From positions 1-46,712 of the forward strand of contig JABJPX010000028.1 of NCBI GenBank assembly GCA_018663625.1: a DNA stretch of 46,712 bases. Direction: 5' to 3'. Below the pieces are notes generated by a model, which saw only the letters and a list, made by a program, of their open reading frames with translations, did no database searches and was not told the origin of the DNA. Positions within the stretch are counted from its first letter, which is position 1; each line of letters opens with the position of its first letter. A program made the translations under genes and the position numbers. Shown one piece after another: positions 34,570 through 42,687 of this stretch. This stretch comes from Polaribacter sp. (GTDB lineage Bacteria > Bacteroidota > Bacteroidia > Flavobacteriales > Flavobacteriaceae).

Positions 34570-35352
34570 CTAAACTTCAATTTTTAACCCATCATAAGCT
34601 AAAAAAATATTTTCTGGTAAATTGTTTTGCACCGAATCATGCAACCCTAATTTGTGGCTTATGTGTGTAAAATATGTTTTTTTTGGCTGAATTTCCTCTA
34701 CAAATAACAAGGCTTCTTCTAAATTAAAGTGTGTAGGATGCGTTTCTATTCTTAGTGCATTTACGATTAAAATATCTAAATTCTTAAGCTTCTCTTTTTC
34801 TGATAAATCAATCGTTTTTACATCGGTTAAATAAGCGATATTATTAAATCGATAGCAAGTAATTGACAAAGGGCCGTGAAAAGCCTTTATTGGAGTAACG
34901 GTTACATTATTGAGTATAAATTTAGCTTGATCTACCAGGTTGACTTGAATTCGAGGCGCTCCAGGATATCTATTTTCAGTTTTAAACACATACTCGAATC
35001 GTTGTTCTAAACTTTTTAATGTTTGCGCATCTAAGTAAATAGGAACAGCTCCCATTTGAAAACAATAGGGTCTTAAATCGTCTATACCAGCGGTATGATC
35101 TGAATGTTCGTGGGTAAATAGAACCCCATTAATTGAACGTACATTTTCTCGTAACATTTGCTGTCTAAAATCAGGTCCACAGTCAATTACATAAGTAAAC
35201 TCATCCCATGAAATTAGGATTGAAGCACGCAATCGTTTGTCTTTCTCATTTTGAGATAAACATACAGGATGATCATTGGCCAACATGGGGACTCCAGTAG
35301 AAGTTCCTGTCCCTAAAAAAGTAATTTTAATATCTTTTACTGCTTGTTTCAT
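34570..35352 (-). CDS. MBL-fold metallohydrolase (PhnP/YycJ-like)
   Basis: A 260-residue metallo-beta-lactamase-fold protein. The metal motif is FTHEHSDHTAGIDDLR (HxHxDH, about residues 78-93), preceded by the start LGTGTSTGVPM and with GPDFRQQM after the first Asp. The C-terminal YFTHISHKLGLH supplies a further His. It resembles PhnP-type cyclic phosphodiesterases and is found in most Bacteroidota; the substrate is undetermined. It is divergent from the large conserved gene that follows. Confidence 0.87.
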   Translation of the reverse strand: MKQAVKDIKITFLGTGTSTGVPMLANDHPVCLSQNEKDKRLRASILISWDEFTYVIDCGPDFRQQMLRENVRSINGVLFTHEHSDHTAGIDDLRPYCFQMGAVPIYLDAQTLKSLEQRFEYVFKTENRYPGAPRIQVNLVDQAKFILNNVTVTPIKAFHGPLSITCYRFNNIAYLTDVKTIDLSEKEKLKNLDILIVNALRIETHPTHFNLEEALLFVEEIQPKKTYFTHISHKLGLHDSVQNNLPENIFLAYDGLKIEV

Positions 35353-35359
35353 TACTTAA

Positions 35360-35367
35360 CAAAAATA
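35360..35367 (-). promoter_or_regulatory. -7 element (TATTTTTG) of the MBL-fold gene
   Basis: The minus strand reads TATTTTTG 7 bases before the start codon, implying a very short leader. No TTG at -33 is seen. It faces away from the plus-strand promoter 10 bases on. Confidence 0.45.
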
Positions 35368-35376
35368 ACATAAAAA

Positions 35377-35408
35377 TTGACTGATAGCATTCTATTTTAG
35401 TACATTTG
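35377..35408 (+). promoter_or_regulatory. Promoter of the 482-residue conserved protein
   Basis: TTG (35377-35379), 21-base gap, TACATTTG (35401-35408). It is a full match to the Bacteroidota promoter, with a leader of about 17 bases. Confidence 0.72.
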
Positions 35409-35430
35409 TTAGACTTTATAAAAATAAAAC

Positions 35431-36879
35431 ATGGCAATTTCTTTAAAAGGAGATCAAAAAATAAGTACAATCCCTGCTACAAAAAGCAAAGCTTTACGAA
35501 TTAACTTAAACACAGACATATACGGTACCTTCGCAGAGATTGGTGCTGGACAAGAAACGGTTCGAAATTTCTTTAGAGCAGGAGCATCTTCAGGAACAAT
35601 TGCGAAAGCAATGAGTGCGTATGATAAAGATTTTTCTGATGCTATTTATGGGATTGAGGAAGACAAACGCTATGTAACAGAACCTCGTTTAAAAAGAATG
35701 TTACGCCATGAAATTGACTTAATTGAAGATCGTTTAAGCAGAAATAAACATCCTGATAAATTATTTTTCTCTTACGCAAACACGGTCGCTACTATAGATT
35801 TTGCTAAAAAATTTAAAGGCCATGGTTGGGTAGGAATTCGATTCCAGCTAGATCCTTTAGAAGATTATAATGAAATTATTTTACACCTTCGTTTTAAAGA
35901 GACGGATGCCCGCTTACAACAAGAAACTTTAGGTATTTTAGGGGTAAATTTAATTCATGGAGCTTTTTACTTAAATGACAACCCAAAAGAATTGGTAAAA
36001 TCATTCTATGACAATTTAGATGGAGATCAATTAGAAATTGACATGATCAATTTCTCTGGACCTCGTTTTATGTATGTCGACAATCGTTTAATGAGTTTAC
36101 AGCTCCTTAAAAATGGGATGACAAATGCAGTTATGTTTGGCCCAGACGGAATTAATCTTTTACCTGCGCAAGTACTTTACAAAAAGAATATTTTAGCGCT
36201 ACGAGGTAGTTTTAGACCGGTAACAAAAGTAAACATGGACATGTATGAAAAGTCTAAAAAACTTTTCTTAGCAGAAAAAAAAGTAAAAGAAGAAAATACA
36301 CAAGTAATTTTTGAAATTACGCTTAGTAATCTTCGTGCAGAAGGTGAAATTAATGAACGAGACTTCCTCGATAGAGCAGAATTATTATGCTCTTTAGGTC
36401 AGAATGTAATGATTACCAATTTTCAACAGTATTTTAAATTGGTTGAATATTTTAGTGAGTTTACAAAAGAAAGAATGGGGCTCGCAATGGGCGTTTACAA
36501 CCTAATTCAAATTTTTGATGAAAAGTATTACCGCAACCTAAGTGGAGGTATTTTAGAAGCTTTTGGAAAACTTTTTTACAGAGATTTAAAAGTATACATG
36601 TATCCATATCACGATCAAGAAACTGGAGAATATATCAATAGTGAAAATTTAAAAGTTCCGCCAAGAATGAAAGAATTGTATAAATTCTTTAACAACAATG
36701 GGAAACTTGTAAATATTGATGATTTTGATGCTGAAATTTTGGATATTTTTTCTAGAACTGTCCTAAAAATGATTGTTAAAGGCGATGATGGGTGGGAACA
36801 AATGTTACCAAAAGGAATTGCTGAAACCATTAAAGCAAAAAAACTTTTTGGATATTCTAAATCAAAAGCAAAACGATAG
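35431..36879 (+). CDS. Conserved uncharacterised protein (often mislabelled TonB-dependent receptor or nicotinate-nucleotide adenylyltransferase)
   Basis: A 482-residue protein beginning MAISLKGDQKISTIPATKSK and containing RINLNTDIYGTFAEIGAGQETVRNFFRAG (quoted region residues 24-52), HGWVGIRFQ and ILRGSFRP-like blocks. I recognise it as a highly conserved family of Bacteroidota, and I believe also some cyanobacteria. It has no signal peptide, no membrane helix and no beta-barrel C-terminus, so the TonB-receptor label that databases sometimes carry cannot be right. No Rossmann HxGH motif for a nucleotidyltransferase is visible either. It is cytosolic by inference. Function unknown. An ECF sigma gene follows on the same strand. 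Confidence 0.85.
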   Translation: MAISLKGDQKISTIPATKSKALRINLNTDIYGTFAEIGAGQETVRNFFRAGASSGTIAKAMSAYDKDFSDAIYGIEEDKRYVTEPRLKRMLRHEIDLIEDRLSRNKHPDKLFFSYANTVATIDFAKKFKGHGWVGIRFQLDPLEDYNEIILHLRFKETDARLQQETLGILGVNLIHGAFYLNDNPKELVKSFYDNLDGDQLEIDMINFSGPRFMYVDNRLMSLQLLKNGMTNAVMFGPDGINLLPAQVLYKKNILALRGSFRPVTKVNMDMYEKSKKLFLAEKKVKEENTQVIFEITLSNLRAEGEINERDFLDRAELLCSLGQNVMITNFQQYFKLVEYFSEFTKERMGLAMGVYNLIQIFDEKYYRNLSGGILEAFGKLFYRDLKVYMYPYHDQETGEYINSENLKVPPRMKELYKFFNNNGKLVNIDDFDAEILDIFSRTVLKMIVKGDDGWEQMLPKGIAETIKAKKLFGYSKSKAKR

Positions 36880-36926
36880 CATTAAACCTTTTCTGATACC
36901 TGTCGTCTAAACATAAAACAATTTAA

Positions 36927-37475
36927 TTGACAGACGAAGTCACTTTGATCCAACATTTAAAAGAAACGAAAAGCAAAGAATCAGCTTTTCGTAAATTAAT
37001 TTCGCAATACAAAGAGCGATTGTATTGGCATATCCGAAAAATTGTAATTTCTCATGACGATGCTGACGATGTATTGCAAAACACGTTTATCAAAATTTTT
37101 AAAAATATCGATGCTTTTAAAGGTGATAGTAAATTGTATTCTTGGATGTATCGAATTGCAACCAATGAGTCAATTACATTCATCAATAAAAGAGCAAAAG
37201 AAAGAAAGGTAGCTATTTCAGAAATTCATTCAGAACTAGCAGCAACACTTCAAAGTGATGTTTATTTCTCTGGTGATGAGATTCAACTCATTTTACAGAA
37301 AGCAATTGCAACATTACCCACGAAGCAACAATTAGTTTTCAACATGAAGTATTTTGATGAATTGAAATACAGTCAAATGTCTGAAATACTAACCACTTCT
37401 GAGGGCGCATTAAAAGCATCATACTTTCATGCGGTAAAAAAAATAGAAAAGTATATTCAACAAAACAATAATTAA
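36927..37475 (+). CDS. ECF-family RNA polymerase sigma factor
   Basis: A 182-residue group-4 sigma factor. The sigma-2 region has DDADDVLQNTFIKIFKNIDAFKG and the SWMYRIATNESITFI stretch; sigma-4 (about residues 120-175) ends in the helix-turn-helix MSEILTTSEGALKASYFHAVKK. The start is TTG at 36927: a stop codon lies directly upstream in frame, so no ATG is available before the conserved region. It is followed by a one-TM protein and a Spy/CpxP-like sensor, the three-gene unit seen in many Flavobacteriaceae. Presumably it is controlled by those neighbours. Confidence 0.93.
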   Translation: MTDEVTLIQHLKETKSKESAFRKLISQYKERLYWHIRKIVISHDDADDVLQNTFIKIFKNIDAFKGDSKLYSWMYRIATNESITFINKRAKERKVAISEIHSELAATLQSDVYFSGDEIQLILQKAIATLPTKQQLVFNMKYFDELKYSQMSEILTTSEGALKASYFHAVKKIEKYIQQNNN

Positions 37476-37507
37476 ACCTTCTTTAATTATTGAGGTCTAA
37501 AAAACGA

Positions 37508-38053
37508 ATGAACAAAGAATTAGAAAATAACGAAAAATTTATCCATCAAGTGGTTGGAAAGGATACAGGCTTCTCTGTTCCTCAGAATTACTTTGAAGAA
37601 ATTGAAGATAGTTTCTCTACGTATTTGTTTGAAGAAAAAAACAGCAAGAAAACAACCTTTGAAATTCCTAATAATTATTTCAACACGCTAGAAGACAATA
37701 TCCTGGATAAAGTATTAGTAAACAAAAAACCGATAAAGGTTATTTCACTGAAACAACGAATTCTCAAAAGAGTTCCTTTAATTGCAGCGGCAGTTGTTAT
37801 TTTATTCATTGGTCTAAATTCTTTTAATTTTGGAGAACAAGCATTACCTACATTTGATGCTATTACAGATATTGAAATGGAAAACTGGTTGGATGCCAAT
37901 TCAAACAATATTAACTCAGAAGATATTGTAATGATTTTATCTGAGAACGATTTATCGGACATTCACTTTGCTTTTACAGAGATTGAAGAAATAAATATTG
38001 AGCGCTATATATCCGCTAATGATGATTTAACAATTCTAAATGAACTTTATTAA
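37508..38053 (+). CDS. Predicted single-pass membrane protein, putative anti-sigma factor
   Basis: A 181-residue protein with one membrane helix (about residues 89-110, RVPLIAAAVVILFIGLN). The N-terminal region is soluble and carries two repeats of the form PxNYFxxxED (VPQNYFEEIED and IPNNYFNTLED). The C-terminal acidic part would face the periplasm. No known anti-sigma zinc motif (HxxxCxxC) is present. The position between an ECF sigma gene and its sensor suggests an anti-sigma role; this is inference. The ATG at 37508 is chosen over an in-frame TTG at 37490. Confidence 0.75.
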   Translation: MNKELENNEKFIHQVVGKDTGFSVPQNYFEEIEDSFSTYLFEEKNSKKTTFEIPNNYFNTLEDNILDKVLVNKKPIKVISLKQRILKRVPLIAAAVVILFIGLNSFNFGEQALPTFDAITDIEMENWLDANSNNINSEDIVMILSENDLSDIHFAFTEIEEINIERYISANDDLTILNELY

Positions 38054-38054
38054 T

Positions 38055-38513
38055 ATGAAAAAATACCTATACAGTCTTTTTATAGTTCTAACTTTTTGCT
38101 TCTCTACAAACGCACAAAAAAGAAAAGGGCATAAAGAAAAAATAAAGCTTTTAAAAATCTCCTACTTAACAGAACAGTTGGATTTAACTTCTTTGGAAGC
38201 AGAAAAATTTTGGCCGGTCTACAATGAACACAGTAAGAACATTCTTGATTTTATGGCTAAAAAATCTGATGCAATAAAAAAAGAATTAAGCGTTGTAAAA
38301 GAAATCGATAGCATTAATGAAAAAAAAGCGCTAACTCTGTTTAATTTGACACAATACCTTGAAAGGAAAAAATTTGAAGAGAGAGAGAATTATATCAAAA
38401 AGCTAAAGACGATACTTCCAATTAAAAAAATATTAAAATTACAAATTGCCGAAAAAGAATTTGGAAGAAAGTTAATGCGGAAATATCGACACAAATATAA
38501 TAAGGGCCAATAA
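38055..38513 (+). CDS. Sensor of ECF-type sigma factor (Spy/CpxP-like periplasmic protein)
   Basis: A 152-residue exported protein with a signal peptide ending FSTNAQ (about residue 20). The mature part is all-helical and charged: KIKLLKISYLTEQLDLTSLEAEKFWPVYNEH is the typical block (LT..EAE.FWPVYN) of the family called 'sensor of ECF-type sigma factor', related in fold to Spy and CpxP. It would sense periplasmic conditions and act on the membrane protein encoded directly upstream. Its ATG lies one base beyond that gene's stop codon; the 5-residue longer frame is rejected. A strong terminator follows. Confidence 0.85.
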   Translation: MKKYLYSLFIVLTFCFSTNAQKRKGHKEKIKLLKISYLTEQLDLTSLEAEKFWPVYNEHSKNILDFMAKKSDAIKKELSVVKEIDSINEKKALTLFNLTQYLERKKFEERENYIKKLKTILPIKKILKLQIAEKEFGRKLMRKYRHKYNKGQ

Positions 38514-38542
38514 AAAAAGGAAGCTAGTCGCTTCCTTTTTTT
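38512..38542. terminator. Bidirectional terminator after the sensor gene
   Basis: The stem GGAAGC (38519-38524) / GCTTCC (38530-38535), extended by A/T pairing, has a TAGTC loop; A run on the left, T run on the right. It closes the sigma-factor unit and the small minus-strand gene. Confidence 0.85.
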
Positions 38543-38736
38543 TATTTAATTAAATTCATACAAATGTATAATTCTGGTTTGTTACTTGTGAAAATTTTTA
38601 ACCATATTGTTAATTCTTTCACCTCATAAGGCAGTAATCTCGTTAATGCCTTTTCTAATTCTTTACAAAACAAATCTGAATTAAAGCTCACTTTTTTCAG
38701 TATCGTTTTAGTGTACTCAAACATTGCTCTTGCCAT
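38542..38736 (-). CDS. Small conserved flavobacterial protein, function unknown
   Basis: A 64-residue protein, MARAMFEYTKTILKKVSFN at the N-terminus, then FCKELEKALTRLLPYEVKEL. It is helical and without signal peptide or membrane segment. I recall close homologues as hypothetical proteins across Flavobacteriaceae, with the aromatic/cysteine pattern FxxDLFCKEL kept, which supports a real gene. The function is unknown. A candidate -7 element (TATTTTTG, complement of 38814-38821) lies some 80 bases upstream. Confidence 0.7.
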   Translation of the reverse strand: MARAMFEYTKTILKKVSFNSDLFCKELEKALTRLLPYEVKELTIWLKIFTSNKPELYICMNLIK

Positions 38737-38824
38737 AAATTAAAAATTATTTACATAATACTAACGGAATCTTGCTAAAAATATTGTTAGTAAATTATTA
38801 TGCTATCTATTTTCAAAAATAGCC

Positions 38825-38857
38825 AAAAAAAAACGACTCTCTTGTTAGAGAATCGTT
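38825..38857 (-). terminator. Terminator downstream of the 88-residue protein gene
   Basis: On the minus strand AACGATTCTCT / AGAGAGTCGTT forms a stem with one T-G wobble and a short loop, followed by nine T. It separates the two small minus-strand genes. Confidence 0.8.
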
Positions 38858-38882
38858 AAAATATAATTAAAGACTGTATGCT

Positions 38883-39149
38883 TTATAAAGCGTTGATTTT
38901 AGAAACTAAAGCGGAAGCTTTTGTTTCTAATTCTGCACTGATTCCTTTATAATGTGCTTTCTTGTTTTCTACATTTTTAGCATTTAATTTTGCAATTAAA
39001 TCATCAAAAGTAGCAATTGCCTCATCAATAAGTGCTTCAGAAGCTTTTACATCTGCTTTAGGGTTTAGTAATTGATAAACGTAACATTCTTCAATTAAAT
39101 CTCCTAAAGTGTAATTAATATCTTTTTTTAAGTTTTTTATGCTTGCCAT
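38883..39149 (-). CDS. Small conserved helical protein, function unknown
   Basis: An 88-residue protein predicted all-helical (MASIKNLKKDINYTLGDLIEE..., ending SALVSKINAL), with a mid-region coiled-coil-like Ala/Lys-rich stretch. It has no signal peptide. I recall it as a hypothetical protein kept in Flavobacteriaceae. It has its own terminator and a -7 element (TATTTTTG, complement of 39171-39178) 22 bases ahead, so it is probably a monocistronic gene with its own regulation. Confidence 0.72.
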   Translation of the reverse strand: MASIKNLKKDINYTLGDLIEECYVYQLLNPKADVKASEALIDEAIATFDDLIAKLNAKNVENKKAHYKGISAELETKASALVSKINAL

Positions 39150-39170
39150 AATCTTATTTATTTATTGATG

Positions 39171-39178
39171 CAAAAATA
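39171..39178 (-). promoter_or_regulatory. -7 element (TATTTTTG) of the 88-residue protein gene
   Basis: The minus strand reads TATTTTTG 22 bases before the start codon; no TTG at -33 is found. Confidence 0.45.
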
Positions 39179-39188
39179 GTTTATTTAT

Positions 39189-39881
39189 TTAAAAGAGCGT
39201 TATAACTTCTTTTATATTTAAAACAGTTTTATAGGTGGATGTTGTCTTCTCTTTTTCAGAAACTTCTTCATGTAACCAAGTAGTATGGAAAGGCACATGA
39301 ACTGCGGCTGCACCAACTTCTAATAAGGGCAAAACGTCAGACTTTAAAGAGTTTCCAATCATTAACAATTCGTTTGGATTGATTTCTAAATGCTGAATTA
39401 ACTTCAAATAGTCTTTCGGTTTTTTATCACTCATCACCTCAATGTGATGAAAATATTTCAATAAACCCGATTTTTCTAACTTTCGTTCTTGATCTAATAA
39501 ATCCCCTTTTGTTGCAACTATTAATTTATAGTCACTATGTAACGAATGTAAAACACCTTCAATACCAGCGATCAGTTCTATTGGTTTATCGAGCATTTCT
39601 TTTCCAATATTTACGATTTTCCCGATCGTAATTGGACTGATTTGATTGTTCGAAAGTTCTAATGCACATTCAATCATAGACAACACAAAACCTTTAATTC
39701 CATACCCATAGAATTTTAAGTTTTCTATTTCTTTCTTAAAAAGTTCTTGATCAATTTTATTTTGGGTTTCGTAGTTTGTCAACAGTTTTGCAAATTCTTG
39801 CTCTGCTTCTCTAAAATAGGTTTCATTGACCCATAAGGTATCATCGGCATCAAAAGCAATGACTTTAATATCTTTATACAT
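39189..39881 (-). CDS. HAD-superfamily hydrolase
   Basis: A 230-residue haloacid-dehalogenase-like phosphatase. Motif I is AFDADDTLW (both aspartates present), motif II IVATKGD, motif III Lys in KKPKDY, motif IV MIGNSLKSDVLPLLEVG. A helical cap of about 70 residues lies after motif I. The substrate is unknown. The gene is next to kdsB, but it is longer than the Kdo-8-phosphate phosphatase KdsC and has the cap that KdsC lacks, so a KdsC assignment is not supported. Confidence 0.88.
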   Translation of the reverse strand: MYKDIKVIAFDADDTLWVNETYFREAEQEFAKLLTNYETQNKIDQELFKKEIENLKFYGYGIKGFVLSMIECALELSNNQISPITIGKIVNIGKEMLDKPIELIAGIEGVLHSLHSDYKLIVATKGDLLDQERKLEKSGLLKYFHHIEVMSDKKPKDYLKLIQHLEINPNELLMIGNSLKSDVLPLLEVGAAAVHVPFHTTWLHEEVSEKEKTTSTYKTVLNIKEVITLF

Positions 39882-39890
39882 TTAGATGTT

Positions 39891-40625
39891 TTATGATTGA
39901 TTTAAATATCTTTTTGCCCGCTCTAAATCTTCTGGTGTATCTATTCCTACAGCCTCAATGTCTGTTTCGATCATTTTAATTTTTTTACCAACTTCCAAAT
40001 ACCGAATTGCTTCAATCTTTTCTGAAGCTTCAAGGGGGGTTACATCCAAATGATAGAAATCAATTAATGCCTGTTTCCTAAAGGCATAAACACCTTTATG
40101 CTTGAAGTATTTCACAGGCAAACCTTGCTCTCTTTGAAAGGGAATTACACTTCTTGAGAAGTACAAAGCAAACCCATGGTTGTCTGTAATTACTTTTACA
40201 TTATTTGGATCTTCAATGGCCTTTTTGTCTGTTATTTCGACTTTTAATGAAGCCAAGTCAATTTCTTCTGTAATATCATTTTTAAAAGCAGCAATCAATT
40301 TCGTCAATGAAACGGTATCAATAAAAGGTTCATCGCCTTGAACATTTATAACGATGTCTGCATCTAGATCCTGAACAGCTTCCGCAATTCTGTCAGAACC
40401 ACATTCGTGTTCCTTTTGACTCATTATGATCTTCCCTCCTGCATCAGAAATATTTTCAGCAATCACTTTTGAATCAGTCACCACGTATACCTCTTCAAAC
40501 AAACGAGTACTTACCGCAGCTTCATAGGTTCTTAAAATCACTGATTTCCCTCCTAAATCTTTCATTAGTTTACCTGGAAAGCGAGTTGCACTATATCGTG
40601 CAGGAATCATTGCTATTATTTTCAT
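39891..40625 (-). CDS. kdsB: 3-deoxy-manno-octulosonate cytidylyltransferase
   Basis: Makes CMP-Kdo from CTP and Kdo for the LPS inner core. It opens [19 protein letters not shown], the CMP-sugar synthetase signature, with [10 protein letters not shown] for metal/nucleotide binding and CGSDRIAEA. The 244-residue length is typical. Supports an LPS-bearing Gram-negative host. It lies between manA and the HAD hydrolase gene with 10-base gaps. Confidence 0.96.
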   Translation of the reverse strand: MKIIAMIPARYSATRFPGKLMKDLGGKSVILRTYEAAVSTRLFEEVYVVTDSKVIAENISDAGGKIIMSQKEHECGSDRIAEAVQDLDADIVINVQGDEPFIDTVSLTKLIAAFKNDITEEIDLASLKVEITDKKAIEDPNNVKVITDNHGFALYFSRSVIPFQREQGLPVKYFKHKGVYAFRKQALIDFYHLDVTPLEASEKIEAIRYLEVGKKIKMIETDIEAVGIDTPEDLERAKRYLNQS

Positions 40626-40634
40626 ATGAATTTG

Positions 40635-41612
40635 CTATTTGATATAAACTTCTAATAATTTTGATTTTTCTTTCGCAATAATATTGAATTCTTTCAAACA
40701 GGCTGGTACTAAAAGTGTTTCCCCTAATTGTAATTCTTCTATTTGATCTTCATATTGAAACGTTACATTTCCTCCAACGCACATATAAATTACAAAACTA
40801 TCTTTTTGTTGGTGATTGATTTCAACCTTTCCTTGTAAAGGCAGTATATTGGTTGTAAAGTAAGGGCTAGATATAATTTCTGAAGTGCTATTTTCTTTCT
40901 CAGAATAGACGGCCTTGTAGGAATCTTTTGCAAGATAATCAATCGCATCTTTTGCTGCTTCAGTATGCAGTTCGCGAAAAGTACCGTCAGAATTTTTTCG
41001 TTCCCAGTCATAAATTCTATAGGTAATGTCTGAAGTTTGCTGAATTTCTGCAAGTAAAGTCCCTGCTCCAATTGCATGAATAGTTCCGGTTGAAATGTAA
41101 TAAGCATCCCCTTTTTTAATTTCTTCGGTGTTTAAGCTACTTAAAAGGGTATTTTCTTCCAAATGAGTATTAAACTCCTTTACCGAAGAGTTCTTTTTAT
41201 ATCCAATAATTAGATTTGCCTCTTTATCTGCTTGCAATACATACCACATTTCATTTTTCCCAAAAGTATTATGGCGCTTTTTTGCCAAATCGTTATTTGG
41301 ATGAACCTGAATACTCAATGATTTTTTAGCATCTATAAATTTTATAAGTAATGGAAAATCATTTCCAAACTGCTTGTACACTTTATCTCCTAATAAATTG
41401 TTTTTGTACTTTATTATTAATTCGTTTAAGAGTGTCCCTTTCAATTCTTTATTGGCTACTGAAGATATCGCTTCCTTTACACCAGATATCTCCCAGCTTT
41501 CTCCAATATTTTTGAGCACAGACTTTTTATGCAATAAAGAAATGAGTTTTTCTCCTCCCCAAATTTTGGTTTTTAGGATGGGTTCAAACTTTAAAAATTG
41601 ATAAATGCTCAT
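40635..41612 (-). CDS. manA: Mannose-6-phosphate isomerase, class I
   Basis: Interconverts fructose-6-phosphate and mannose-6-phosphate, feeding GDP-mannose synthesis. Cupin fold with the zinc-binding QVHPNND (about residues 101-107) and ISTGTIHAIGAGTLLAEIQQ, and the N-terminal KTKIWGG. The 325-residue length matches the short bacterial type. It sits in the unit idi-queD-manA-kdsB-HAD. Confidence 0.94.
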   Translation of the reverse strand: MSIYQFLKFEPILKTKIWGGEKLISLLHKKSVLKNIGESWEISGVKEAISSVANKELKGTLLNELIIKYKNNLLGDKVYKQFGNDFPLLIKFIDAKKSLSIQVHPNNDLAKKRHNTFGKNEMWYVLQADKEANLIIGYKKNSSVKEFNTHLEENTLLSSLNTEEIKKGDAYYISTGTIHAIGAGTLLAEIQQTSDITYRIYDWERKNSDGTFRELHTEAAKDAIDYLAKDSYKAVYSEKENSTSEIISSPYFTTNILPLQGKVEINHQQKDSFVIYMCVGGNVTFQYEDQIEELQLGETLLVPACLKEFNIIAKEKSKLLEVYIK

Positions 41613-41631
41613 ACTTTGATTGTACTCTATT

Positions 41632-42045
41632 TTATGCCCCAGAATAGGTTACAAAATTTCTAGGGGTTTCATATAATGTCACCTTCAAGTCTAAGTGCTG
41701 CGGCAATAACTTTCTTAATTTCTCATAAATAACAACGGATATATTTTCGGCTGTTGGATTTAAGTCTTCAAATTCTGGAACTTCTACATTCAAGTTTTTA
41801 TGATCAAAAGCTTCTTCAATTTCAGATTTTATGTAGTTCTTTAAAATCCCCAAGTCATAAACATAACCAGTTTCAGGATCAATTTCACCGGTTAAAGAAA
41901 CAATTAATTCATAGTTATGACCGTGAAAATTAGGATTGCTGCATTTATTAAAAACTTCAAAGTTTTTTTCGTCAGACCAATCTTTTCTATATAAACGATG
42001 TGCACTGTTAAAATGTGCTTTTCTATGTACGGTAACTTTAGGCAT
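41632..42045 (-). CDS. queD: 6-carboxytetrahydropterin synthase
   Basis: Converts dihydroneopterin triphosphate to 6-carboxy-tetrahydropterin, a step to queuosine. Zinc ligands are His15 (FNSAHRLY) and the HGHNYE pair; the catalytic Cys lies in NKCSNPNFHGH, and the C-terminal Glu in YETPRNFVTYSG. At 137 residues it is full length. The start overlaps the idi stop by 8 bases, so translation is coupled. Distinction from PTPS-type relatives rests on the cysteine position. Confidence 0.92.
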   Translation of the reverse strand: MPKVTVHRKAHFNSAHRLYRKDWSDEKNFEVFNKCSNPNFHGHNYELIVSLTGEIDPETGYVYDLGILKNYIKSEIEEAFDHKNLNVEVPEFEDLNPTAENISVVIYEKLRKLLPQHLDLKVTLYETPRNFVTYSGA

Positions 42046-42556
42046 TTTTTAGTTTTTGATACGATTCTTTAAAAATAATTTTAAACCACTCAGTGTAAAT
42101 TTCTGGAGACATTTCAATGTCGTTCTTTACATCTTCTAATGGCATCCATTTATAGCTTTGTACTTCTTCAGTATTGATTAAAGGCTTCTCTTCAAAAACA
42201 CCTACCATTACATGATCTAACTCATGCTCTGTTAGTCCATTGTCAAAAGGAGCTTTATAAACAAAAGAAAACACTTCTTTTAAATCGGTTGTAAAACCCA
42301 TTTCTTCTTGCAATCTTCTGGTTCCAGCTTCTATATTAGTTTCGCCATCTCTTTGATGCGAACAGCAGGTATTTGTCCAAAGTAACGGAGAGTGATATTT
42401 GTGTGCTGCTCTTTGTTGCAGCATTAAATCTCCTTTTTTATTAAAAATAAATACTGAAAATGCTCTATGTAAAACAGCTTTTTCATGTGCTTCCATTTTT
42501 GGCATCAATCCAATTTGATTGTCTTTTTCATCTACCAAAATAACTTGTTCTTCCAT
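42038..42556 (-). CDS. idi: Isopentenyl-diphosphate delta-isomerase, type 1
   Basis: Nudix-fold enzyme interconverting IPP and DMAPP for isoprenoids (menaquinone tail, undecaprenyl phosphate, carotenoids). The key NTCCSH motif with the catalytic Cys and the RRLQEEMGF nudix remnant are present, as is YKWMPLEDV. The ATG at 42556 gives 172 residues and starts at EEQVILVDEKDNQ as in family members; the upstream frame to 42586 overlaps the promoter and is rejected. It leads the operon with queD, manA, kdsB and a HAD gene. Confidence 0.94.
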   Translation of the reverse strand: MEEQVILVDEKDNQIGLMPKMEAHEKAVLHRAFSVFIFNKKGDLMLQQRAAHKYHSPLLWTNTCCSHQRDGETNIEAGTRRLQEEMGFTTDLKEVFSFVYKAPFDNGLTEHELDHVMVGVFEEKPLINTEEVQSYKWMPLEDVKNDIEMSPEIYTEWFKIIFKESYQKLKNA

Positions 42557-42561
42557 ATTCA

Positions 42562-42569
42562 CAAAAATA
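42562..42569 (-). promoter_or_regulatory. -7 element (TATTTTTG) of the idi operon
   Basis: The minus strand reads TATTTTTG 5 bases before the chosen ATG, so the mRNA would be nearly leaderless. A TTG 25 bases upstream is slightly far for a -33 box. Confidence 0.45.
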
Positions 42570-42687
42570 GTGAAATCAACTGACACTAACTTTTCAATAT
42601 GGCGTAATTATTAAATTTAATATGTTTTTTTTTATCAAAACATGATTTTTTGATTAATTTGCATCCTAAATAGATAATAATATTAAA

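Noticed and set aside
35431..36879. TonB-dependent receptor label for the 482-residue protein
   Set aside because: No signal peptide, plug domain, TonB box or terminal beta-strand pattern is present.
39189..39881. HAD hydrolase next to kdsB read as KdsC
   Set aside because: KdsC proteins are shorter and capless; this one has a helical cap insertion and 230 residues.
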